64,000 nt of DNA from Bradyrhizobium zhengyangense (GCF_022012435.1 NZ_JAKLUA010000014.1:62001-126000), one strand, 5' to 3'; positions 7,628-16,874 are shown, counted from the first letter of the stretch. Numbers and translations are program-made. Notes: generated from the letters alone by a model not told the origin.

Positions 7628-8605
7628 TCACTCACCCGGCGCGATCGCATTGCTGGGCGTCGGCCGATCGGTGATCTGTTGGCCGAACAGGCTGCCGATC
7701 AGTTCGACCGCGGTGCGCGCGGTGCGCCCGCGCTCATCCAGGAACGGGTTGAGCTCGACGATGTCGACCGATCCCACCACCCCGGAATCATGCAGCAGCT
7801 CCATGATCAGATGGGCTTCGCGATAGGTCGCACCTCCCGGCACCGTGGTCCCCACGCCCGGCGCCACGCAGGGATCGAGAAAATCGACATCGAAGCTGAC
7901 ATGCAGCACGCCGTTATTCGCCTTGACGCGCTCGATTAAGCGTCGGATCAGCACCGCCACGCCAAACTCGTCGATCTGGCGCATGTCGACGACCCTGATC
8001 CGGCGCGCGCGCATCAGCTCCTTTTCGAGCTTGTCGATGGAACGCGCGCCGAACAGATCGAGCCTGTCAGGATCAATCGAGGCGCGAGGATCATCGCCCA
8101 GGAGGCCGTCGAGGCCCGCCTCGCCGCACAGGAAGGCGGCCGACATGCCGTGCATGTTGGCCGTAATCGTCGTCTCCGGCGTGTTGTAGTCGGCATGCGC
8201 GTCGAGCCAAAGCACGAACAGCTCGCGCCCGTGCTCCCGCCAATGGCGCGCCATGGCGTTGACCGATCCCATCGACAAGGTGTGATCACCTCCCAGGAAG
8301 ATCGGCAACGCACCGGTTTGCGCGATTTCATAGCCGCGACGACTGAGGATACGCGTCCAGCGCTGGATTTCACGGTAATGATTGGCGTTTGCCGGCGGCC
8401 TGTCGACGAGATCCCTGATCTCGGCCACCGAGAGATCGCCGTAATCGACGACTTCGAAATCCAGGCTTTCAAGCAGTGTTGCAAGACCAGCGGTCCGCAG
8501 CGCCGCGGGGCTCATCAAGGTGCCGCGCTGCGAGGCGCCCATGTCGATGGGCGCGCCCAGCAACGCGATGCGCCGGGCTCGATCCGTGATGGCTCGATCG
8601 GTCAC
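7628..8605 (-). CDS. rocF: Arginase
   Basis: A 325-residue cytoplasmic ureohydrolase that splits arginine into ornithine and urea using a di-manganese centre. The metal-binding motifs are all present: GGDH (105-108), DAHAD (135-139) and SFDVDFLDP (about 240-250), and the length suits arginase (about 300-325). The THxxAE-type segment is replaced by an ELNPFLD segment near the C-terminus, as usual in arginases. It is separated from its divergent neighbour by a repeat-rich region at 8713-8816. An agmatinase-like specificity cannot be excluded from sequence alone, but arginase fits best. Confidence 0.88.
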   Translation of the reverse strand: MTDRAITDRARRIALLGAPIDMGASQRGTLMSPAALRTAGLATLLESLDFEVVDYGDLSVAEIRDLVDRPPANANHYREIQRWTRILSRRGYEIAQTGALPIFLGGDHTLSMGSVNAMARHWREHGRELFVLWLDAHADYNTPETTITANMHGMSAAFLCGEAGLDGLLGDDPRASIDPDRLDLFGARSIDKLEKELMRARRIRVVDMRQIDEFGVAVLIRRLIERVKANNGVLHVSFDVDFLDPCVAPGVGTTVPGGATYREAHLIMELLHDSGVVGSVDIVELNPFLDERGRTARTAVELIGSLFGQQITDRPTPSNAIAPGE

Positions 8606-8712
8606 GGCAATCTCCTGAGGTCAGCAAGGCTGCACCAGCGTAACAGAGATTCGCACCCGTCGTTTCACGGGGGAGCCGGAACAAATTCCCGCGCGCGGCA
8701 TTTTCACTGCAA

Positions 8713-8816
8713 GGCCGGTACCCGCCGTTCAAAACGGCGCCTGTCGCGGATAGCCAAAGGCCCTCGGGCCCGCTGTTCAAAACGAGCGCACGCGCGGATA
8801 GCCAAAGGTGCCGGCC
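8713..8816. repeat. Nested palindromic element with an internal tandem duplication
   Basis: Two imperfect copies of a 36-37 base unit lie at 8724-8760 and 8772-8807, each ending in GCGGATAGCCAAAGG. The first contains the hairpin GCCGTTCAAAACGGC. Between them is GGCCCTCGGGCC (8759-8770), and the whole is bracketed by near-inverted copies of GGCCGGTACC (8713-8722) and GGTGCCGGCC (8807-8816). It sits between divergent genes, so it could be a dispersed intergenic repeat or an operator array. Confidence 0.6.
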
Positions 8817-8849
8817 TCAGTTCTTCCGTCAGGTCTGGAGGTCGCGAGC

Positions 8850-9110
8850 TTGAGCACGGACATACCGCAGCCCAATCCCCAGCCCGGCATGGCCGAGCGC
8901 GCCATCGATGCAGCCGCCGACATATCTCATACCATCGGCGAGGTCGCTGGAGGCTTGCGTACCGCCGTCGATCGCCTCACTTACGCAATCGACGAAGCGC
9001 GAAAGCCGGGCCGGCCGCTCTCGACAGTGGCGGCGATCACGCGCGAGGCCCCCCTCGCCAGCCTGTTCGTCGCGTTCCTCTTTGGCGTGGCGATCGCGCG
9101 CCGGCGCTGA
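8850..9110 (+). CDS. Small hypothetical protein with C-terminal membrane-anchor segment
   Basis: An 86-residue protein with a polar N-terminus, an amphipathic helical middle (ERAIDAAADISHTIGEVAGG) and a short hydrophobic end (LASLFVAFLFGVAIARRR). This architecture resembles the small ElaB/DUF883-type ribosome- or membrane-associated proteins, but I cannot confirm the family. I chose the TTG at 8850 because GGAGG lies at 8837-8841; the frame opens at 8808. It is convergent with the GGDEF-EAL gene, eight bases away. Confidence 0.55.
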   Translation: MSTDIPQPNPQPGMAERAIDAAADISHTIGEVAGGLRTAVDRLTYAIDEARKPGRPLSTVAAITREAPLASLFVAFLFGVAIARRR

Positions 9111-9118
9111 CGATCAGT

Positions 9119-11863
9119 TCAGGCGGCGCTGACGGCTTCGAGCTCGGCCGCCAAGAATGTCTTTTCAAACGCGTCGGCAGGCATCGGGCGACCGAAGAAA
9201 TAGCCCTGCCCTTCTTCGCATCCCATGCTGACCAGGAAGTCGGCGGTGGCGCGGTTCTCGATTCCTTCGGCAACAACCGTCAGGCCGAGCTGCTTGCTGA
9301 GGCCGATGGTCGAGCCGACGATGGCGGCATCGTCGGAATCGGCGAGCAGATCGGTCACAAACGAGCGGTCGATCTTGAGCCCGTCGAGTGGAAATTTCTT
9401 CAAATAGCTCAGGCTGGCATAGCCCGTCCCGAAATCGTCGAACAGAATGCGCACGCCGAGTTGCTGGATGCGCTTGAATATGTCGAGCACCCGGACCTCG
9501 TCGTGCAGCAGGATGTCCTCGGTGACCTCTATCTCGAGCAGCGAAGGAGTAAGTCCTGTCGTCCTCAGCAGCCCCGCAACGGAATGCGCGAGATCGCCGG
9601 AGTGGAGCTGCGATGGCGAGAGGTTGATTGCGACGCGGACCGCATTGCCCGACAATTCCCACGCACGCGCCTGCCGGCCGGCGGTCTCCATCACCCAGCT
9701 CGCGATCCGCTCGGACAGCGCCGAGGTGTTGACCACCGGCATGAACTCTCCGGGCGAGACGTAGCCGCGCACCGGGTGGCGCCAGCGGATCAGCGCTTCG
9801 GCTCCGACCAGGCTGCCGTCGATCAGTCGGACCTGGGGCTGATAGAACAGCTCGAACTCACCGCGGTCCGCGGCAAGCGCCAGCTCGCTCTCCAGCGTCA
9901 GCCGGCTTTCCAGCTCCTGCCGGATCGCACTTTCGAAGATCACGTGACCTCCGCGCCGCGTCAGCTTCGCCTTGGTGAGCGCAAGATGGCCGTTGCCGAG
10001 GAGATCGTCCGCGTTCTGTCCACCGTCGGGGTAGACGGCGACACCCATGCTGATCCTAACGCGGTGCTGGCGCGCACCCGTTGCGAGCGGCGCATCGAAC
10101 GCGCGCCCAATCCGCTCGGCGAACCCGGCAACAGGCTCGCCGATACCGGCGCAATCCAGCGCAATCGCAAACTCGTCACCGCTGAGCCTGGCGACAAGCG
10201 CCTTGCCGTGGACTTCGGTTCGCAGGCGCTCGGCCACTGCCCGCAGCACGAGGTCGCCGGCTGTGTGTCCGAGCATGTCGTTGATCTGCTGGAAGCCGTC
10301 GAGCCCGAGCACGAGCAATGCGACCTCGGAGGATCGCCGCTCCGCAGCGGCAATCAGACCGACGAGACCGGCGTGCAGCGTGTTGCGGTTGGCAAGTGCG
10401 GTCAGCGCATCGTATTCGGCGAGATATCTGACACGTTCGGCCTCGCGCTTACGCACCGAGATGTCACGCAAGATCGCGCCATACTGGAAGCCGTCCGTTC
10501 CCTGCCAACCCGAAAAACTCGCCTCGACCGGGAAGCTTTCGCCGTTCTTGCGTCGTCCTTCGAACTCGACGACCACGGCGCCGCCGGGAACCAGCAGCGC
10601 CTGCCGCGCGGCGTCTCGGATGGCGAAGGCCTTCGCGCCGGCTTCCGCCGGAAGCGCGCAAAGCGTTTCGAACGGGTGACCGATGATCTCGGTCGGCATA
10701 TAGCCGAAGATTGCGCTTGCACCGGGATTCCAGACCGTGATCCGGTGATGCTCATCGGTGCAGACCAGACCGTCACCGAGCGACATCGCGATACGATGAA
10801 ACCGGCTTTCGGCGATGCGTCCCAGAAGGCTGCGGAAGTCGATCTCATCCAGCGCGATGGCTGCCAGATAGGCGATGACCGCGATGTGGAAGAGCGAGGT
10901 GTCGATGATGAGCGGCCAACGCTGCTGCACCAGGACCGCAGTCAGTTCGATACCGGCTCCGGCTGCAACCAGGATGACGACGCGGGCACCCGGCGCAACA
11001 CGGCGCCACGAATACATCATCAGCAGACAGATCACGGCAAGGCCGACAACCATGCCGACATCGGACGTCCAGCGCAGCATACGGTTCTGAAGGACCGATT
11101 CTGCCGCCAGCGCCTGCAGCACGGGCCCCGCGACGATGCGGCCATTCGGGACACTGAAGCGGTCGCCCAGTTCGAGCGCCGTGGCGCCGACGATGACCTT
11201 CTTGTCCCTGAGCTTGTCGAGTGCTGCGGCGTCACCCCGCAGCACGTCGATATAAGAAACAACCGGAATAGATCCTGCCCGAATGCTGAAGTCGATCAGG
11301 AAAGGCGGACGCCGATCGACGTTCTGCCCGGCCAAGACGACCGCCATCGACGGTATCTGCGCATCGCCGAGCTTCTCCCCGACCGGATAGCGGCGAACCA
11401 GCCCATCGGATTCAACCGCGACGTTGACGACGGCCGGCCATGACTGATTGCTGAACGGCTTGAGGGGACGATTGATGTGAGCCGCGCCGCCATTTGGCGT
11501 GGGCTGCTTGAAGGACGGCAGGATCGTCGAGCCGCCGACCGTCCGAAGCGCGGTGAGGAAAGCCTCGTCGGAGGCTGGATCCGATGGCGTGCTGAAATCG
11601 ATGTCGAAAGCTATATCCTGCGCGCCGGCGGCCTCGAGCCTGTGCAGGATGTCGGCGTGCAGGGTGCGCGGCCACGGCCATACGCCGATCTGATCGATGG
11701 AGGGAGCATCGATCGCCACCACGACGACGCTGCCGGTGGCGGAACGCGACTGCCAGGCAAAGCGCAGATCGGTGAGCGCGTTACGCAGCGCGCCGTGCCA
11801 TCCCGTGGACAGCACGACCGCCAGCGCGATCACGACAAGAATATGCGGCCGATAGCGTTTCAC
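9119..11863 (-). CDS. CHASE2-PAS-GGDEF-EAL cyclic-di-GMP signalling protein
   Basis: A 914-residue inner-membrane protein. One N-terminal helix is followed by an extracytoplasmic CHASE2 sensor (about 30-290, with VVVVAIDAPSIDQIGVWPWPR), several transmembrane helices (about 290-370), a PAS domain (about 375-500), a GGDEF domain whose motif reads SGDEF, and an EAL domain with EALIRWRHP, NLSPSQL and DDFGTGYASL intact. The EAL half looks catalytically competent, so it should hydrolyse cyclic-di-GMP. The GGDEF half lacks an evident RxxD inhibitory site and may be active or regulatory. The start is GTG at 11863 with GGGAGG upstream. It lies 58 bases downstream of the FecR-domain gene on the same strand; FecR and CHASE2 domains are known to occur in neighbouring genes. 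Confidence 0.88.
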   Translation of the reverse strand: MKRYRPHILVVIALAVVLSTGWHGALRNALTDLRFAWQSRSATGSVVVVAIDAPSIDQIGVWPWPRTLHADILHRLEAAGAQDIAFDIDFSTPSDPASDEAFLTALRTVGGSTILPSFKQPTPNGGAAHINRPLKPFSNQSWPAVVNVAVESDGLVRRYPVGEKLGDAQIPSMAVVLAGQNVDRRPPFLIDFSIRAGSIPVVSYIDVLRGDAAALDKLRDKKVIVGATALELGDRFSVPNGRIVAGPVLQALAAESVLQNRMLRWTSDVGMVVGLAVICLLMMYSWRRVAPGARVVILVAAGAGIELTAVLVQQRWPLIIDTSLFHIAVIAYLAAIALDEIDFRSLLGRIAESRFHRIAMSLGDGLVCTDEHHRITVWNPGASAIFGYMPTEIIGHPFETLCALPAEAGAKAFAIRDAARQALLVPGGAVVVEFEGRRKNGESFPVEASFSGWQGTDGFQYGAILRDISVRKREAERVRYLAEYDALTALANRNTLHAGLVGLIAAAERRSSEVALLVLGLDGFQQINDMLGHTAGDLVLRAVAERLRTEVHGKALVARLSGDEFAIALDCAGIGEPVAGFAERIGRAFDAPLATGARQHRVRISMGVAVYPDGGQNADDLLGNGHLALTKAKLTRRGGHVIFESAIRQELESRLTLESELALAADRGEFELFYQPQVRLIDGSLVGAEALIRWRHPVRGYVSPGEFMPVVNTSALSERIASWVMETAGRQARAWELSGNAVRVAINLSPSQLHSGDLAHSVAGLLRTTGLTPSLLEIEVTEDILLHDEVRVLDIFKRIQQLGVRILFDDFGTGYASLSYLKKFPLDGLKIDRSFVTDLLADSDDAAIVGSTIGLSKQLGLTVVAEGIENRATADFLVSMGCEEGQGYFFGRPMPADAFEKTFLAAELEAVSAA

Positions 11864-11921
11864 CCGAACCTCCCGCGCACCCGCTCAGACAGGTGCGCCC
11901 CCATTCCGCTAGAATATCGCC

Positions 11922-13181
11922 CTATTTTTTGTGGCCATTCGCGTTGCCGTTTCCATTCCCATTCCCATTCCCATTACCATTGCCGTTGCTGCCGTTACCG
12001 CCGCCGTTTCCGTTGCCGTTACCGTTGTTGCCCTTACCGTTGCCGGTGGCAGCACTGTTGCTGGCGGCATTGTCACCGTTGCCTTTGCCAGGATTGCTGT
12101 TGCCGTTGCTGCCCGACGCCGCATCGTTGGTCGACCCGGCACTCGTCGCAACATTGGTTGTTGCACCTGACGACGTCGACGAGGCGCTGGCCGCGGATCC
12201 ACTGCCGCTGACGGTGACCGCCGTGACGCTCGTACTATTGCCGTTCGTGGTCGTCGTGCTCGACTTGCCATCGCTCCACACGGTGTCCGTGCTGGCCTTC
12301 GCATTGCGCACCTGTCCTGGTGCGACGGCGCTATGGGCGAGCCCGTGCGTAACCTTGTCGAAGTTCAGCTTGACCTCGCCGAGCGAGCTCGAGATGTGCA
12401 CGACGCCGGCCCTGGGCGCGTGAGCTCCACTTGCCTGATGCGAACGGGTCGGCGCGCCGGCGACCTTGGCCCCCTTCTCGATCGTGCCGAGCGCATGGAT
12501 GGCATGGCCATTGGCCGCATTGCGGGGCGCGGACAAGCCCGACTTCGGCACGGGGACGCGCTCGATCGTCGATGCGCGCGGCTTGCCTTGCTCGATCGGA
12601 TTGAGCGTACCAGGCCCGTCAAGCTTGAGACCGGACTTGCCGTGTTCGAAGGCGGTGGCCACCTGGCCGGGCATCACCTGGGCGATCTGGCCGGTCTTGA
12701 AATCGGACACTTCAACCTGCCCACGGAGCACGCCGACCTTGGTGCTGCCGGCGCCCACCGTGACGCTGAAATGCGTTCCCTTGACCACGGCGGCGAGATA
12801 CGGCGTCTCGACCTCGAAATGCTTGACGTTGCGCTTCTCGACCTCGAGCAGGATCGAGCCCGCCTGCTGGATGATGGTGGTCGAAAGACCGTCCTTCTTC
12901 TCGGCCGGCACGCCGACCACCGAGTTGGGGGAGATCAGAATCGTCTCTTCGCCGCGGACGAGCAGGACGCGCCCGTTCCGGCCGGTGCGGATGGTATCGC
13001 CCGGCTTGAGTGTCTCTTCCTGGTTCAGCGAGACCTGATGCGCGCCGTTCGTCGCAAGCCAGACCTCACCCGATGACTTGCTGACCGACCAGACGCCGTC
13101 ATCAGCAGCGGACGCACCGGACACCGTTGCCAGGACCAGCGCTGCCAGGATGGCGCACCGCATTCCAATTCGGATGAGCAT
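11922..13181 (-). CDS. FecR-domain exported protein with low-complexity Gly/Asn tail
   Basis: A 419-residue periplasmic or surface protein. A signal peptide (MLIRIGMRCAILAALVLATV...SASA) is followed by a FecR domain (about 35-180; LNQEETLKPGDTIRTGRNGR and YLAAVVKGTHFSV are typical), a linker, a Ser/Thr-rich stretch, and a C-terminal tail of about 70 residues dominated by Gly-Asn repeats ending in HKK. It has no N-terminal anti-sigma region, so it is not a classical FecR regulator. It is probably co-transcribed with the CHASE2-GGDEF-EAL gene and is divergent from a TpsB-type transporter. The ATG at 13181 has GAGGGTC upstream. Confidence 0.8.
   Translation of the reverse strand: MLIRIGMRCAILAALVLATVSGASAADDGVWSVSKSSGEVWLATNGAHQVSLNQEETLKPGDTIRTGRNGRVLLVRGEETILISPNSVVGVPAEKKDGLSTTIIQQAGSILLEVEKRNVKHFEVETPYLAAVVKGTHFSVTVGAGSTKVGVLRGQVEVSDFKTGQIAQVMPGQVATAFEHGKSGLKLDGPGTLNPIEQGKPRASTIERVPVPKSGLSAPRNAANGHAIHALGTIEKGAKVAGAPTRSHQASGAHAPRAGVVHISSSLGEVKLNFDKVTHGLAHSAVAPGQVRNAKASTDTVWSDGKSSTTTTNGNSTSVTAVTVSGSGSAASASSTSSGATTNVATSAGSTNDAASGSNGNSNPGKGNGDNAASNSAATGNGKGNNGNGNGNGGGNGSNGNGNGNGNGNGNGNANGHKK
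11944..12045. repeat. Hexanucleotide-type repeat encoding the Gly-Asn tail
   Basis: The coding sequence of the FecR-protein tail is built on imperfect six-base units (CCATTC/CCATTG/CCGTTG on the plus strand), with the cleanest run in 11951-11980. Unit gain or loss would keep the reading frame and change tail length. Confidence 0.6.
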
Positions 13182-13373
13182 GATGACCCTCAGCCTCAGT
13201 TGCTGCGAGCCTTCTGCGTATCCGAGATCACTCAAGATTAGCTTAGCGGGAACCCCGGAGTCGGGCGGCCGCGTTAACGGATCATTGACCATAAAAAACT
13301 ATGAAAAATCATGCGGCTACTGAATCCTTACCGGAACCAGGGGACATCTCCGTCGAACTACGGAGAGCGATCC

Positions 13374-15107
13374 GTGCGTGGCGCCGCCGGGCGGTATCTT
13401 GCTGCCGCATTGGTATTATTAGGGCCGACATTTACGGGCATTCCCCAAGCATTCGCGCAGCAGGCGAACCAACCGGGGTTTAATCCGCTTCAGCCGGAGA
13501 AATACTTTGAAAACCAAACCAAGCAGGAATCCCTCGGCCGCCCGCCTGTGAAGCTGCCTTCGGTCGGCCAGCCCAATACTGGCGGGGATAGCAAGCCTCA
13601 ATTCGTGCTGCGCGACGTCAACGTCACCGGCGCCCGCGCCATTCCCCACGATCGCATCGCCGCAGTCTACCAGTCCTATCTCGGCAAGCAGGTCTCACAG
13701 GCCGACCTCGCGACGATCGCCGGCGCGATCAGCGATCTCTACCGGGCCCAGGGTTACCATCTGAGCCGGGCGATCGTGCCAGCGCAGGACATCGCCGACG
13801 GGCGCGTCCGGATCCAGGTGATCGAAGGCTCGATCGTCGAGGCCGAGCTGAAGGGTGATGGTGCCGAACAGTTCGGCGTGAGGCCGATGCTTGGACCGAT
13901 CCTGGCCGAGCAACCATCGCGCCTGGCAACGCTCGAACGCCAACTCTACCTCGTCAACGGCTGGCCGGGCGTGCGCATCGCCGACACCGCGCTGGAAGAG
14001 ATCGGCGGCGCGACCGGCCGCTTCCGCATCACCGTCTATCTGAAGACCTGGCATGTCTTCACCTCGTTCGGCTTGGATAATCTTGGCTCGTCGTCGGTCG
14101 GTCCGTGGCAGACCTACGCGACAGGCGCGTTCAACTCCTACCTCACGCCCGGTGACACGCTCGCCGTCAACCTGTCGACGATTGCCAACGACCCGCGCGA
14201 ACTCGGCTTCTCGCGGCTGTCCTATGACGCCCCGGTCGGCGTCGACGGCGTTCGGCTCGGTGGATCGGTGCTGTATAGCGCAGTCAGGCCTGGGGATGCG
14301 CGGCGCCTTGCCAGCGACATCACCACGACCGAGGCGTTCGAGCTGCGTGCCAGCATCATCCCGCTCCAATCCCAATCGTCCACGCTGACCCTGACTGCGG
14401 CGACGACGTTCAGCAATGTGTCGGAGCACGATCTCTACGGCCCCTGGTACAACGACCACATCAGAACCGCGAGCCTCACGGCCGACTACCGGCTGCAAGA
14501 TGGCTTCGGCGGCACCAACTACGCGACGATGACGTTTCGCCAGGGCCTCGATGTCTTCGGGGCATCGCATGTCAACGACGATCTGTTGTCGCGCGACGGT
14601 GCGTCCTCGAATTTCTCGGTGCTGAACTTCTGGTTCACGCGCTACCAGACGCTCAACGACGCATGGTCGCTCAAGCTATCTGCGGCGAGCCAGACGGCGT
14701 CACGGCCGCTGTTCACCTCGCAGCAATTCTATCTCGGCGGCGCAGCCTTCGGCCGCGGCTACGGCGCGGCCGAGATCAGCGGCGACAACGGTCTTGCCGG
14801 CTCGCTCGAGCTGCGCTTCGACCAGAAGCTCAATTTCCCGTACTGGAGCGGCTACCAGCTCTACGCGTTTGGTGACGCCGGCGCCGTCTGGAACGACGGC
14901 TACCGGCTGAGCGACGGCCTGTCGCTGACATCGGCGGGTGCAGGCGTACGCTTCTTCCTGCCTCAGGATCTCCAGGCCGATTTCGGCGTGGCGGTGCCCT
15001 TGAGCTACCGCGCGCCGGACAATGAGCGGCGCAGCCCGCGCTTCCTGTTCACCCTGTCAAGTGCGTTCCGGCTCTGCCCCGAACGCGGCCGAAACGGCTG
15101 CCTTTAG
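13374..15107 (+). CDS. TpsB/FhaC/ShlB-type outer-membrane transporter of two-partner secretion
   Basis: A protein of about 577 residues. A signal peptide (VRGAAGRYLAAALVLLGPTF...AFAQ) is followed by a POTRA domain (about residues 75-150; VNVTGARAIPHDRIAAVYQSY), a linker and a 16-strand-type beta barrel with the conserved FGRGYG segment near the end. TpsB proteins export a large TpsA exoprotein across the outer membrane, but no TpsA gene is present in this window. I prefer GTG at 13374, with GGAGAG six bases upstream and a clean signal peptide; an ATG at 13311 in the same frame lacks a ribosome site. The gene is divergent from the FecR-domain gene, with a shared promoter region of about 190 bases. 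Confidence 0.85.
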   Translation: MRGAAGRYLAAALVLLGPTFTGIPQAFAQQANQPGFNPLQPEKYFENQTKQESLGRPPVKLPSVGQPNTGGDSKPQFVLRDVNVTGARAIPHDRIAAVYQSYLGKQVSQADLATIAGAISDLYRAQGYHLSRAIVPAQDIADGRVRIQVIEGSIVEAELKGDGAEQFGVRPMLGPILAEQPSRLATLERQLYLVNGWPGVRIADTALEEIGGATGRFRITVYLKTWHVFTSFGLDNLGSSSVGPWQTYATGAFNSYLTPGDTLAVNLSTIANDPRELGFSRLSYDAPVGVDGVRLGGSVLYSAVRPGDARRLASDITTTEAFELRASIIPLQSQSSTLTLTAATTFSNVSEHDLYGPWYNDHIRTASLTADYRLQDGFGGTNYATMTFRQGLDVFGASHVNDDLLSRDGASSNFSVLNFWFTRYQTLNDAWSLKLSAASQTASRPLFTSQQFYLGGAAFGRGYGAAEISGDNGLAGSLELRFDQKLNFPYWSGYQLYAFGDAGAVWNDGYRLSDGLSLTSAGAGVRFFLPQDLQADFGVAVPLSYRAPDNERRSPRFLFTLSSAFRLCPERGRNGCL

Positions 15108-15250
15108 CCGCGCGGCCCTTGCCTTGACGCGGCCCTTTTGCGGCTGTCCTCACAGACTTGCCTAAATTTAATCCCGCAATCTGGTCACGATCGCTCGATC
15201 CGGGCGTTTTCAATAGCCATGTTCAGTCAAAAGTGATTGAGACGGAACCC

Positions 15251-16081
15251 ATGAAAAGGGTGTTTGCAATTCTGGCTTTTCTCTGCGTCCTCGCGGTGGG
15301 TCAGTACATTATCGTCAGTAAATTCGCGATCCGCCACGAGATGCTGTCCTTGTTTGACGCCTCGCGTCAGCGGCCGATCTCGGTCGAGATCGCGGTACGG
15401 CGCGACTACGAGACCAAGGCCAATCTCGGTCTTTGGAAGCTTCCGGTTGCCATCATCAGCAATGGCAACACGGTCAAGGCCACCGAATATTCCTTCCTTG
15501 CCAACGTCCTTGCGGCGCGCGGCTATCTCGTCGCCAGCATCCAGCAGGACCTGCCGAGCGATCCGCCCCTGATGACCCGTGTCGGCCAGAAATATGTCGG
15601 CCGACGCGAGGTCTATATGCGCTGCGAGGCCAACATCCTCTTCGTGCTGAACACGTTGAAGGCGCGGCAGGAGAATGCCGACTACGACCACATCACGCTC
15701 GTCGGTCATTCCAACGGCGGCGACGTCTCCATGTATGTCGCGCAGCAGCATCCCGAACTGGTGTCGAAGGTGATTACGCTCGACAATCTCAGGGTGCCGT
15801 TCGTCCTCAACGACCATATGAAGATTCTGTCGTTCCGCTCCAAGGATCCGCATTTCCTGACCGACCCCGGCGTGCTGCCGACGCCGGAAGAGGCCAAGGC
15901 GCGCGGCATCGACATCATCCATACCGGTGCGCAACACACCGAGATGAGCGATCGTGGGCCCGACTCGGTCAAGGAGAAGATCCAGGCGACACTTGACCGC
16001 TTCCTGCGGGACAGCGCCAGCAGCGCGCTCGCGCCGGCCGATACCACCACCCCGATGATCATGAATCCCGGCGACTATTAG
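15251..16081 (+). CDS. Alpha/beta hydrolase
   Basis: A 276-residue protein with an N-terminal hydrophobic signal or anchor (MKRVFAILAFLCVLAVGQYIIV) and an alpha/beta-hydrolase fold. The nucleophile elbow is GHSNGG, preceded by LVAS and YDHITLV strands, and a late His is in TGAQHTEM. The substrate is unknown. The ATG at 15251 is chosen because the signal-like helix follows it; the frame is open to 15158. It follows the TpsB gene on the same strand about 140 bases later, so it may or may not belong to that unit. Confidence 0.7.
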   Translation: MKRVFAILAFLCVLAVGQYIIVSKFAIRHEMLSLFDASRQRPISVEIAVRRDYETKANLGLWKLPVAIISNGNTVKATEYSFLANVLAARGYLVASIQQDLPSDPPLMTRVGQKYVGRREVYMRCEANILFVLNTLKARQENADYDHITLVGHSNGGDVSMYVAQQHPELVSKVITLDNLRVPFVLNDHMKILSFRSKDPHFLTDPGVLPTPEEAKARGIDIIHTGAQHTEMSDRGPDSVKEKIQATLDRFLRDSASSALAPADTTTPMIMNPGDY

Positions 16082-16370
16082 CCGGGACCCTTTGCGGCAG
16101 ATCAACGCAGCTCCATGCCGGCCGGGATAAATGGCCATACAGCACCGGAGAGGCACGTGTTACACTATACCGAAAGGCTTGATGCGACGAGGCTTGACAT
16201 GGAGAGCCTTGGCCTTCCCCCGGCGAGGGTGCCTGCACCCATGCGCCATTTCTATCGCTCGGCCCGCAAGCTGCTCCGCGCGATCATCGCACGTATCGAC
16301 CTCTCGCAATTTCCGGGATCATGCTGCGGCTGACTAGACGGTCCGCAAGCGAATGTAGGCAGGTGATGAG

Positions 16371-16691
16371 ATGCGCGCAGCTGCGAGACGAATTTGGCTT
16401 CTGCTAGCGACAGTCGCGGGTTTGGGTATATCGCCCGTTCTGGCGGCCGATGCCAATCATGGCGCCGATCTGGCCCGGCGCTGGTGCGCAAGCTGCCATC
16501 TCGTGACGAGCAGCCAGGCTCAGGCCAACGCCGATGTGCCATCCTTCGCATCGGTTGCGCGGAAGCCTGATTTCAGCGCAGAGAAGCTCGCGTTCTTCCT
16601 GCTTGACCCGCATCCGAAGATGCCGAACTTTCCGTTGAGTCGCACTGAAGCCGCCGACATCGCGGCCTATATCGGATCGCTGCGCCATTAG
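16371..16691 (+). CDS. Small periplasmic cytochrome c
   Basis: A 106-residue class I cytochrome c. A signal peptide ends near residue 25 (SPVLAA), the haem site is CASCH at about 39-43, and the late methionine in HPKMPNFPLS is the likely sixth ligand. It would carry electrons in the periplasm; its partner is not apparent, since the flanking genes are an alpha/beta hydrolase and a phasin. An AGGTGATGAG sequence precedes the ATG. The 290 bases upstream contain no convincing gene. Confidence 0.85.
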   Translation: MRAAARRIWLLLATVAGLGISPVLAADANHGADLARRWCASCHLVTSSQAQANADVPSFASVARKPDFSAEKLAFFLLDPHPKMPNFPLSRTEAADIAAYIGSLRH

Positions 16692-16725
16692 CTGGCTGGT
16701 CGCTCCAAACCCTCAACAAACGCAA

Positions 16726-16802
16726 ATCCCTGCCGGATGAACCGACAGGGATCAGCAGAAACCACGATGGGCCACCGGATGAGGTTCATCCGGTGGCCCA
16801 TC
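16726..16802. terminator. Strong hairpin between convergent cytochrome c and phasin genes
   Basis: A perfect 17-base inverted repeat at 16766-16782 and 16786-16802 has a three-base loop; its first arm begins GATGGGCCACC. A weaker stem (ATCCCTG/CAGGGAT) lies at 16726-16732 and 16746-16752. Neither arm is followed by a clear T-run, so it may be a factor-dependent or bidirectional terminator, or a mobile palindrome. Confidence 0.55.
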
Positions 16803-16874
16803 ATGGACCTGCATGGGAATTGAAATGCGCATCACATCGCTGCGCGAGATCAATTTATGAGCAGTCAATCCAGA

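Noticed and set aside
8150..11443. A very long (1097-codon) open frame on the plus strand
   Set aside because: It is antisense to the arginase and GGDEF-EAL genes, whose domain motifs are intact; the plus-strand product shows only Arg/Asp/Gln-rich shadow composition.
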